DNA of 64,000 nucleotides from Ottelia alismoides (Eukaryota > Streptophyta > Magnoliopsida > Alismatales > Hydrocharitaceae): NCBI GenBank assembly GCA_037367405.1, contig JAZKJV010000609.1:124001-188000 (forward strand). The letters run 5' to 3'. This document shows positions 1 through 12,000 of this stretch, piece by piece. Made by a program: the position numbers and the translations under genes. The notes beneath the pieces are model-generated. The model did no database searches and was not told the origin of the DNA. It saw only the letters and a program-made list of their open reading frames with translations. Within the stretch, counting starts at the first letter, position 1, and each line of letters opens with the position of its first letter.

Positions 1-43
1 TTTCATAAAGATTTTGTGTTGCCAATACTTCCCATATATGCAG

Positions 44-3000
44 TGCAGACTTGCAGAAAGCAATTGATTCAGAGGACTATGTAACAGCAGCAGATTTGCG
101 TGATGAAATATCTGTACTTGAGGTGATAATGAAATGGATGTTGTAGTTATTGCAGTTAAAATAAAATGGCATTCATTCTCCGTATTATGCATCAAATTAC
201 TGCTGGGATGAGAGAATTCTGATTCCTGATGTCACGAGGCCAAACTAGTATAGATATGTCCGTATCAGAAAAAACCTTTTGATGGCGCATATCTAACGTT
301 TATCAAATTAATCTTTATTTTTTGGTTTTATATCTCTACCATTTCCTCTTTGCTGTGCAGGTAGAATCTCTTGCTATATCAGCTAAGGCTCTTGCGTATG
401 AGAAAACACAGTACTCTTTCCGGTTAGGACAGAAAGTCAAACACAAGCTTTTTGGTTAGTTTGATTGCATATAAGTACGGTCTTATTTAGTATAATAGTA
501 GGGTCTATTTGAATGCTTCCACGAAAAGACTTTACTTAAGACGTGCTAGCAAATGAATTTTTTCTATCTAAAGTTTGAAAAATAAGTTCTAATGTACAAT
601 GTAGCATATTTAGTTCATGCAATCTACAAGGAGATCATGTGCATTACCCACAGGTTACCAAGGTGTAGTTTGCGGGATGGATCCTGTATGCTGTGAATCA
701 AAATCCTGGATGGAAATGGCCCATGTCCACAAGTTGTCTAAAGGTGCTTATCAACCTTTTTATCAGGTGCCTTCATAATCATATTTTATATTTGTTTCAG
801 TTTCCTACTTCGTCTAGCACATTCATGCCCAGTTATTCTTTGTTATGGTGTTTTATATAATATATGTAGGTTTTGGTTGACGTACATGCTGATCCTGACA
901 TACTGGTTGCATATGGTGAGTACATTTAGTGACCCTTAACAAGAAATATTTTTCAATTTAGATTTGTATATCTTGTCGCAAATCTTCCTCTTTTATTTTA
1001 GTCCTGCATAATTCAATTTCACTGTTGTTATTGTCAAAAAGTTAAAAAATTTACAGCCAAGGTCAGTGATGAAATAAAATATGCGCTCATCATCATCATG
1101 ATTGTTGAAGTATGTAATAGATGTGTATTTGGATCTCTATAAGATCCAATTACTCAACTCATGTTCATGGTAGGCTATATCGCGATATATCACCGATATA
1201 TCGGTATTGGTGGATAGCCCATATCGATATCAGCCCATATATCTTTCTACCGCCGATATGTTCCTGATATATCATTGATATCGAGCCATATCGCTCGAAA
1301 TTGATTGGTTTCAGTACCCAATTTTTCGGATATCGATCAATATCGTTAATATTTCATTGATATCTATATATGTCAAAGATATTAACCTTGTAAGCTTAAT
1401 TTCACCGCTTATTTTGCTACTCATAGTCTCATAGTATTAAAACACATCGTGAATTATATATTTTATTTCGGATCAAGGGTGCTGCCCCCACACCCTCGTA
1501 GGGGGAGTGCACCTGCTCACACTGGACCCCTCCAAGCTCGCTGACCGGGCAACGAGACCCCCGTCTGGGAGGGTAGGGTGCTACAGGGAGATGCCATACG
1601 ATGTTTCTTCAATTGGTGGACTTCACCCGCTTTGGAAATAGAGATAAAAACAAGTCTAATGATGATCAAGTTAGTCACAGGTCCAGAATACATTTCAATA
1701 GTTAGCTCAGCTGTCAACTATCGGCATTAACATCCAGAGATTTTTGTGATATAATGTGTATTAGTGTGCTAAATATACCTCATTCTCGCATATAAATATG
1801 TAATTATATGTTATTTATTGTTTTAATAACTAGGATAATCTTAATTCATGAAAAAAATGTTTTCTACGCCATTTTCGATCAGGCAAACCGATCAGTATTT
1901 CCTACCTTGCCCTCCACGGAACTCTTGGTTCTAAATCCTTCATGACTAGGTAATCTATTTTACAATATTGCATTAATTTACATTTTTTCATTTATTTTTG
2001 TGAATAGATAAATCTGTATACCAAAGAAACATTGTCTCCTTAATCATTATGTACATCTTTTGAACCAAATGACTCAGCTCAATGCCATTCACTGTCTTCC
2101 ATGAACAAGACAGGTGTTCTAAGTGTGCTTAACTTATCTACTTTGATTCCAATTCTAATGCTTATTAATCACCAATCGATATTAATAACGATATGTTCGA
2201 TATGACCGATATGTGCAATATAAGGATCATAGATGATTTATATGCATCATCTAAGTGTATATTTGTAAGTTATTTATTGTTATAAGAACTTGGATTAAAT
2301 CCATTTCCAATATCTATAAGCCAAGAATCAACATTAACATCGATATATTCGATATGATCGACATGTGCAATATATGGGGTATAAATGATCGTCATCGATA
2401 TGTGTGATATAAGTGTGTATTTGTAAGTTATTTGTTATTCTAATATCTTAGATTATCTTAATTTCTGGAAAAACGATAAAAAATAGCTTTTTTAGCCATT
2501 CTTGACATTTCCACCGATATCGTCGATATATCCTGATATATCTTTTTCCGGGCAGACCTATACGATATCAATATTTCCTACCTTGCTCATGTTTAGTCCC
2601 ATATGGATGAGCGATGGAACTCCAGTCTATCTGTGGGGTATATAAGGAGCCCCATACCCCATGTTGTACTCATCGAGAAATTCTAATAAAAGATCCGACC
2701 CTTTAATGCCTTCCCTCGTGGTTTCATCCCATTCCTTAGGGAATAGGATTCCACGTAAAACAAGATGTTTATTTGGTTTTTTGTCTTTGATTATTGATTT
2801 GCTTCTACATTTATTTATTTCAACATGGTGTCAGAGCAGTCGATTCTTGGGTTTATTCTTGAAGATCTATGTGTTATTTTCATATTAGAGCAAGTTGATT
2901 TTGTATCTAGTTTTGCAAAGTTTTTTTAAAGAGTTCATCTTTTGTTTATAAATGCTGCTGGAAAATCCATCATGGTCATGCTATTTGGTTTCCTCCCTGT

Positions 3001-6000
3001 GAAACCCTAGATCAAAGAAAAAGGTGGAGGCGATCTTTGGGCAGCAAAACACTCAGCCAGTAGTTCCATTCATGGTGCCTCCTCTCTCGCTTGAAGGTTG
3101 TTGCCCTAACAACAGACCAATACTATTGGAAGAAGAAAAGAGGATGCACACAAAGACTCAGGCGATGGTGCTCTCTCCTCGCGGCAACGACAAACTCGGA
3201 TCCCTATCTAGAATCCTACCCCACACTCAACTCGTTCATGCAACGTTAGGTTCCCCCACGAAGATCACAGGCGCGAGGCAGCGTGACGTGCGCCACATCT
3301 TGGAGGCAGTGATAGATCCCCATCTTCACATCTCTTCTCATCTCTAGCGAGACATCAAGGATACAATGATGAACAGACTTTGGTGGCTACGGTCTGAACT
3401 TCGTGCCCATGGATTCCCGAGACCTAATATAAAAAACAAGAGGAGGCGATGACATCTCACAGCAGCGATCTCCTCACGCCCGCGATGGCTCCTACAACGA
3501 TCACATGCAACTTCTCCTCCAGGTTGGACATGCAGCGATGGCACATCTAAGAGGAGATGGGGTAGGGGCCTTATTTGAGTAGGTTTGGCAACCCCACAGT
3601 TGCAACATAAGAGAAAGGGTCTCCAGGAACCCTAAGGGGTTTGAATGTTGGGGGGGGGGGGGGTAAACATGCCCATTGGGCCCCGATCTGCTCTATGTTA
3701 AAAAGAGAGAAGGGGAAAGGGGTTGGGCACAACTGCTTTGTATTAAAAAAGGGAGCTGAACGTATCAGGCCCAAGGTTTTATGGTCTAGAAAAACGGAGA
3801 TACAACAACAACAAAGCCTTTTCCCACAATTAAGTAGGGCCGGCTACATGGATTCTTCACCTCTATTCAGATCTATCTTGGGTCAATCTCCGGCTTATAT
3901 CCAAAAAACTGAGATCCCTTCGTATAATCTCTTTCCAACACTTCTTGGGTCGTCCTCGCCCTCTCTTAGTTGTTTCAACATCCCGACACTCGGCTGTGTT
4001 GATGCGTTATGGGCCGATTTGGGGTGGCTGGATCTCTCTTCATTCGCTCATTTCTGCCGAAGCTTGTTCTGTGATAGGGGTCGACCATGGCCTGCGCTGC
4101 TAGACCCAATCTCGAGGCTTTGGAGCCTGTGGCTGGGGCGAAACGAAGCTATCTTTGCTCGTCAGCGGTTCTATTTGGAGAATGTTAGATCCACGGCCTC
4201 GGGCTTCCTTCGTGACTGGACCTCTTTGTAAATTTTTTTAGCACCAGGGGCTACGATCTCCGTTTACCCCCCTTACTTTGTTTTGTAATTTCTCATCTCC
4301 CGTTTCCCCTTGTAAGTATCTCTTTCTCTTTTTAATACATTGGGGTGAGCACCTCCGCGTGTGTCCCCCTTTTTTTGGAGCTTCAAAAAAAAATATCCCG
4401 ACACTCGCATCTCTTAACTGGTGCATCAACTGATCTTCTTTGCAAATGATCAAACCATCTTAAGCGGCTTTCTCGCATCTTATCCTCGATCGGAGCTACA
4501 CCAACTTTCTTTCTGATTGCATCATTCCGAATCCGATCTTTACGTGTGTGTGTGTGTGTCCACACATCCACCTTAGCATTTCTATTTTTGCTACAACCAT
4601 TCTCTACACATGTCTACACATGTCTACGGATCATAAGCCAAAACTCTTATCCATAGAGTATAGCGGGTCTCACAGCTATTTTGTAAAACTTTCCTTTAAT
4701 TTTTAAAGGATTTTTCTTATCACAGAGAACAACAGAGGCTCCTCTCCACTTTATCCATCCCACGTTTATTCTATTAGTAACATATCCACCAATTTCCCCC
4801 ATCATATTGCAAAATAGATCCCATATATCTAAAAGAATCTCTCTTCTGAATTTTATCGTCACCAATCTTCACCTCGATTCCTTCATCATTGTTTCCATCA
4901 AAGGTGCACTCCATTTATTCTGTCTTAGCCCTACTTATACGAAATCCTTTAGTCTCCAAAGTATGTCTCCAGACCTCAAGCTTCTCATTACTCCATATCT
5001 AGTCTCGCCAATCAACACAATATCATCATCAAATAACATACACCAAGTTAACTCATCCTGAATGTGACTTGTCAACTCATCCTTAATCAAAGTAAAAAGA
5101 AATGGACTCAAAGATGAAGCTTGATGTAAACCAATGTCGATGTCAAAATAGCCAGTCTTCCCAGACTGGGTTCTTACACAAGATAAAGCCCTATCATACA
5201 TACAAAAAGGAGCCATACAAAAAGAACAAGGAGAATAGCAGAGTCGATTATAACAAAAAAAGGAAAAATTTTTGTTTATTGTTTCTCCCAATTTGATCAT
5301 CTACACTCTTTATTCTATCAAGTATGGGAGAAAGGGGGGGTCAGAGATGGAACATATTCTTCAGTACTTCTATTACCCATCCACGATTGACAGACCGCGA
5401 CTCTAGACTTCTACTGCTATCAGTCGTCTTCACCTACCATCTACTACTTTGTCGGGGTATCTCTATCCTTGACTATTACTCCGCGCTGGACTTTCTTCTT
5501 CTACATCGACTCTTTTCCAAGCACGACCTCGTATTACATCGACTACTATAGGCATGATTGAGGCTCTTTCCCGGTGACCTCAAAGTCGCAGATCCGTCCT
5601 TGAGCGAAGTCTTCTTCCAACAACGGTTGTTTCAAATAGGGTGTCTCTATCCCATCTCTCTCAGATGTATCTAGTGAAGATGAGCTGTATTCATTTTCTT
5701 TTTGTAGCAAGTTGCAATTTTCTCAGCTCCAACTTGAGGGGAAGTGTTGAAGTATGTAATAGATGGGTCAGTTCCGAGATGCGTACTTTCTAAATCGGGA
5801 AGGTGGCAGGGTTAGACTGGAAGGATTGAGAACGAATTGCTGGACCCTCGGGACCAAGGAAAGGATTGTGGCACTCTCTTGCTTTCATTTCGGGATTCTT
5901 CTATCGACTAGATTAATGATTTAGAACTACTGGATCAAGTACTCCGGCTTTTTGCCTTCCTCCAGTCACTCGCTCGGATCTCTCAACGATCTAATTACAC

Positions 6001-9000
6001 CCACTCATGTTTAGCGTCACATAGATGAGCAATGTGCTCCAGTCTATATGTTAAGAAGCCCCACACCCCCTGTACTAATTGAGAAGTTCTAATAGAAGAT
6101 CCAGCCCTTCGAGGCATTCTCTCGTGGTTTCATTCCATTCCTTGGGAAGTAGGATTACACATAAAACGAGATGTCTATGGTTCCATGTAAAAAAAGATGT
6201 CTATGGTTCCATGTAAAAAAAAGATGTCTATTTGATTTTTGTCTCTAATTATTGAAATCCTTTCGCATTTATTTATTTTGGAAGGTAGACTTCTCAAAAG
6301 CTTACGATACTTTGGATTGGAGATTCCTATGGAGCGTGCTCAAGAGAAAGGGCTTCCCCGACATCTGGATCACTTGGATGCGACGTTGCATATCTACGAC
6401 GTCTTTTTCGGTATTGGTCAACGGGAGCCCAGAAGGGGGCTGGATTCAACCTCACAGGGGGGTACGCCAGGGGTGTCCCCTTGCGCCTATGTTATTCATT
6501 CTCGCAGCTGATGTCCTCTCTGACATGGCGGAAGGCGTTGCGGCCCACGGGCTGACTAAGGGCTTCTCGAAGGAGGGGTTGGAGGTCCCAATTGCGCAAT
6601 ACGCTGATGATACACTTTTCTTCATCGAGGGGGGCATCGAGGAGGCTACCGGCATGGCGATGACGCTTGAGATTTTCTCGAAATTATCGGGTCTGACGAA
6701 GAACAACTTGAAGTCGGTTTTCATCCCCTTTGGGCAGGCGAAGCTTGCTTCGGATAGTTTGGAGACGGTGTTGGGTTCGGGGAGATCCTCTCTTCCTCTT
6801 GAGTACCTTGGCACCCCTTTGACGCTGGGGCGAACGCGGATTCGAGATTGGATGCGGGTGGTGGAAAAGGTCGAGGCGAAGCTCGCAGGTTGGAAGGCTG
6901 CGGTCCTCTCGAAGGGGGGGGGGTCGGCTAGTGCTATTGAAATCCGTCCTTTCCTCCATTCCTATTTTCCTCCTCTCCAACCGCAAGATGCCTAAGGGGC
7001 TGCGGACGCGGCTGGAGAAACGAATGCGTGCTTTCTTATGGGCCAGCGGCGCGGCCGGAACTTGAGGGATTCATTTGGTGGGTTGGAAGGAGGTCTTCCG
7101 TCAGAAGGATGAAGGGGGCTTGGGGGTGAAATCCCTTGAGCAAATGAACGAGGCTCTTCTGTTAAAATGGGCTAGCATAATATGGGGTCCGGGTAATGAC
7201 CTGGCGTGCACTGCGATTCGAAAAATTTACAATGTCTCCGGAGTTCCATCACCGATGCTTTGGCGGCAGCTCCCCCACTCCTTTTTGGCGAAGCGTGGTG
7301 AAGGTCTTTGTGAGCAATCTCGCCCTCTTTAGGCATGTTCTCGGTTGGGGGGATTCATTCGCGTTCTGGTCTGATGATTGGTCGGGGGGCGGGGCGCTGC
7401 GCTCTCGCTTTCCCCGGCTGTTTGCGATTGCAGGTGATAAATCTTGCACGGTTGCCTCTTGCTGGAGAGATGGCCTCTGGTGCCCCATCTTCGCGGCTAC
7501 CTTTTCTGATCAAAGGTTCGACGAATTTCTGGGGTTACTGGAATCCATTCGGGAGGTGCGTCCGCCTGGCGTGGGCAGGGACCACTGGGCGTGGAAGGAT
7601 GGCTCCTTCTCCGTGAGAGGGGCCTATGGTGCAATTTCTAGACCTCCTCCGACTGGCTCGGAGCTGCTCTCCAGGGATTGCTCGCTGATCTGGGGTCTGA
7701 AGCTCCCGGAGCGGATTGGTTTTTTTCTGTGGCTCCTTAGGCGTAAGCGACTGATGACAAGGGATAGATGTATGAGGCTACTCGGGGTTATCTCTGATAG
7801 GTGCCTTCTATGCAACGCGACGATCGAATCGATTGAGCACTTATTTTTCTCGTGCCCCGTAGTATCTCAGGTCTGGCTGGAGTTGGGACCGACATGGTGC
7901 ATCAGCAGTGACTTCCATTCTTTTTGGTATTCGGCCCATGACAACATTCATAGACCGCAGGGGGAGCGGGTTATCCCCATGGCCATTCTCTGGGCGGTCT
8001 GGAGGGGAAGAAACGACCTTTTTTCGGGCCAACATTTTTACAAAGAAAATGTGTGTGTGCAAGTTAATCGGTTGCTTCCCGATTGGAATCTGTAATGGGT
8101 GGGGTGCGGTGCCTGTAGACTCGCTTGTTCCTGTTATCTTTTTCTTTGGTTTCTAATATATTTTGGGGCGGACACCACTGAGTGTTTCCCCCTCCCTTTT
8201 AGACTTCAAAAAAAATTTATTTATTTCAACAATGATCAAGAACACTAAAGTTAGATGGTTTGCAACGATCAGGAGGACCACCTTCCATGGGAAAAGAGTC
8301 TCAATAGGGATAAGTTTTTCCAAATATTATTCTCGACAATTATAAGTACTCCTCTCACTTACCTATTGGAATGGAAGAGAGTAGGAGGGGTAGAATGTTG
8401 ATCTTTATGCAATAAAGTAGATGACAATGCTAAATGACAATATTAGTGGGAGACAATCCTGTACAACAGGATTATTAGTCCATACCAGAATATTAGCAAG
8501 CAACAATAGTCATAAGCAACAATATTGGAGCAGTTCTCTCCATACAAAGATACCAAAAGTGAGCTTGTTCTATACTGAAACCTAAACTCACAATACCGCA
8601 GAAGGGAATCAGGTATAGGAGAGGTAGGGTGTTGATCTTTATGCAATAAAGTCGATGGGTAATATTAGTAGGAGACAATCATGTACAACGGTATTATTAG
8701 TCCATCCCGAACAATATTAGCAAGCAACAATAGTCATAAGCAACAACATTGGAGCAGTCCTCTCCATACAAAGATATCGAAAGCGTGCTTGTCCTATATT
8801 GAAACCTAAACTCAGAAAACAATACCGCAGAGGGGAATCATGCAGGGTTGTCCGCAAGCATCGCTTCTCTTTGTGATTATGGATGATGCATTGGCAGTGA
8901 TGATGAGGTTGACAACTGGTGAAGACTGGTGTTTTGGGTACAGGAAAGAGGAGATATCTATACCAATACCACAATATGTTGATGATATGATGATGTTTCG

Positions 9001-12000
9001 TGGGGCTGAGGCGGAGAAGATCAGACGAGCATCTCTTATAATGGATATTTTTGGAGATATTTCCGGATTTCGGATCAATAGGGAGAAATCGGTGGTTGTC
9101 CCCTTTGGCTTTTCGGAGGAGGACTTGCGACATGCGACCGCGGTGCTGGGATGCCCTATTGCTGCTCTGCCTATTTCGTACTCGGGGCTTCCATTGGTGG
9201 CGGGGAAGCCAAGGTCTGAGGATTGGAGGGCATTGTTAGATAGATTGGAAGGGAGGATGGCGGGTTGGAAGGCATCGACTCTCTTGATGGGTAGGAAGTT
9301 GGTGTTTTTGAAGCATGTTCTCTCGGCTATCCCAATTTTCTTCTGTTCCATGAGGATGTTTCCTGTTGGAGTGTGCGGTAAGATTGAGACCATCATGCGG
9401 AGATTTTTTTGGGCGGATGATAGTTAGAGCAAGAAGGGCCTCCACTTGGTGGATTGGGATAAGGTGATGGCGGCAAAGAGGAAGGGCGACTTGGGAGTGC
9501 TGCGGAAGGAGGAAAATGAATAAGGCATTTTTTTGCAAAGTGGGTTGTTCGGCTGTGGGGAAATCCGAGGATTCATTGTGTCGATTGCTGAGGAAGATCT
9601 ATGGTATCACCATGTTTGCGGTCCTTTCGGCCATATGGATTGGTCGAAACGATCGGATCTTCAACAACCATGGTATTAAAAGGCGCGCCTCGAGGCGGTC
9701 GAGGCGTACGCCTCGAGGCGAGGCGGGCCTTTTTAGCCTCGAGGCGTGTGCCTCGGCCTTGTCCAGTGAGGCGTGCGCCTCGACTGGCTGAGGCGTAGCC
9801 TCGAGGCGTTCCGCCTCGAGGCAGTCGAGGCGTTTTCCGAGGCGTTTTTGTTTTTTTTTGAAGATTTCTTGTATGATTTTGATAGTTACATGGTGGTTTG
9901 AGAAGATTATAAAAATATACTTGTTTAGGATAATGATTATACAAGTTAAATGCCTAAATCTGATGTTTCTTTCGTACCCATACTCCACATTTACTATTAA
10001 TTATGTGTAACTATTTCAGCAAACTACTTCATATTTACTATTAATTATATCTAACTATTAATTTATGCAAAATGTATGCTTAAATTTGACCTCTTTCATA
10101 TTCATATGCTTGAATTTGACATATTTCATATTCATATTTACCATTAACATGCCAAATTATTTTAGTGAACGCTTACTATTACATCCTTAAACATATAAAA
10201 ATGTGTATACGAATTCGAATCCTTATATAAGAAAAAAATGTGCAGCGAGACCCCCGTTCTGGTAGGGTATGGTGCAACAGGGGGGATGCATGCAACCGTT
10301 CTTCACCTGGGTATAGTAGAACATATAGTTAGGATTCAAATCATATGATTCATATCAACATCTTGGATATTTATAATGACAACTATAGCCAATCCCTTTT
10401 AGATATTTTTTTAGTGATAGTTATAAGTTATAACCGATGTTTTTCTTTTGATTAGGTAGCAATTTAAAAAGGTTTATGGCATTGAGTCATTGATATATCC
10501 TTTTTTCATGTTCTTATCTTCATAATATCATCATATATTACATTGTTATATACTATATGTTTGTCAGATTATATCATTTCATCAATAAATATATGTATTA
10601 TATATTTTATATTTATTTTTCTATACAAAACTGAGGCTTACGCCTCGCTTCCAGGGAAAACGCCTTGTTCCGCCTTTCGTTTTTTCAAACCTTGTCAACA
10701 ACCAGAGGTTTAACTTGAAAATGTTGTCTCTCACTGTAGAGCGCTTTACAACTTTTGGGCCTCGCGGTAATGTACTCTATTTGTACTGAAATCCTTTTTG
10801 CAGTGACTCCCACCTTGGGAGCTCACTCTCTTTCGCATTTAAAAATCACCATGTCGATGGGGGTCACCTTAGGACGTTTGTCATCCTCATTATGGAAGGG
10901 GTTTACCGCGGTTATTCCAATGATCACCGTTAATTTGAGACCAGTTTTGGGGGGATGGAACAGGTTTTCAGTTTTGGAGAGATGATTGGACGAGAGATGG
11001 GGTGGTGGGAGACTATTACCTGCGCCTCATGAGGTTGGCGGGGGGATTGTGAGGCAAGTGTTCAACTGGTGTGGGACCATGGGGCTTGGTCTCTGGTGTT
11101 CGCATCGCCCTTCGAATCGGAGGGTGGAGGAGTTCCTTGCTCTTCAGACAGAGCTGTTACATTACCTTATTTATATATACATGTATAAGAGAGGTGGGTC
11201 CCAAATTGGGATCCCACCCTGTTTTCTCAAAAAAAAAACTAAGAAAACACGCATCTCCCAAACAGAAGCTTTCTCTTATATGGCAATCATCGTTCGGTTC
11301 GGGAATAAGCAGGAATAAGGATGGAGAATAAGAAGAATAAGGGTCTATTCTCTGTTCGGCTGGAGGATAGGAATAAGGAGAATAAGGTGAAATAAAGGTA
11401 GGTAAGGTGAGATAAAGATAGGAATAAGAGTGAAATAAGATGAAATGAGGAGGAATAATCGTATTACGGGAAACCGTGTTGGAAGGAGAATAGGCCCCTT
11501 ATTCCGGGGCCTATTCTCCAAACGAACATGCCCTAAGATTCATTCTCATATAGGAACCATCAAAAAGGGTTCTCTCACATAAATACCTAAAGGGAAAAAA
11601 AATCTCATAGTGGAATCTACAAATAAACGAGGGTGGAGCCAATAGGGATAGAAGAATGAGTCTCTCTTGGGACTTGGGAGAACCCAGGCAAAGGTAGAGT
11701 CAAGCTCGATTCTCCATCACATCCGGGATGCACCGATACACTAGTCTATATGGTTGGATCTCTTACAGAAGTTCACAACATTCCCATTGGTTTAAATAAA
11801 TGAACCTATCACATTAAATAGAAGGATGCATTTTACTCCTTTGTAAATTGTCCATCTTTCCCTTCCATCTTGTAAGTCGTATATTTAAGAATCACGAGTG
11901 AGTAGGCACCTTCAAGGTTCAGAAATGCTGTGTATGGAGTTCATTCGGCAAGACAGTTTAAAGCAGTTAAACGTGTAAGCAGAGGACACATGGTTTGTAA

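Larger units (their letters stand above)
1103..8231 (+). mobile_element. LTR-1: non-autonomous LTR retrotransposon, complete but multiply interrupted
   Basis: The 5' LTR begins TGTTGAAGTATGTAATAGAT at 1103. The 3' LTR begins with the same bases at 5745 and both LTRs end TTTATTTCAACA (2825 and 8231). The 5-bp target duplication ATGAT lies at 1098-1102 and 8232-8236. A primer-binding site complementary to initiator-methionine tRNA follows the 5' LTR and a polypurine tract precedes the 3' LTR, fixing the + orientation. After removing inserted LINEs the body is about 1.5 kb with no recognisable gag, protease, integrase or reverse transcriptase, so it must have been moved by another element's enzymes. 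The ends and 5-bp duplication fit a Copia-type integrase. Insertions inside: hAT-1, RTE-A (holding L1-A) and L1-B. Confidence 0.92.

Noticed and set aside
3024..3347. Possible gag of LTR-1
   Set aside because: No capsid-like or zinc-knuckle motif; composition looks random.
3641..4231. A 196-codon + strand frame
   Set aside because: It is a chance fusion of LTR-1 body, antisense RTE-A and the sense tail of L1-A; only the last part is protein-derived, from L1.
6252..8095. Functional reverse transcriptase in L1-B
   Set aside because: Two frame changes and loss of the 5' half including the endonuclease make it inactive.
9573..9988. Overlapping Arg/Glu-rich frames on both strands
   Set aside because: They come from GCCTCGAGGC repeats in hAT-2, which stay open in every frame.
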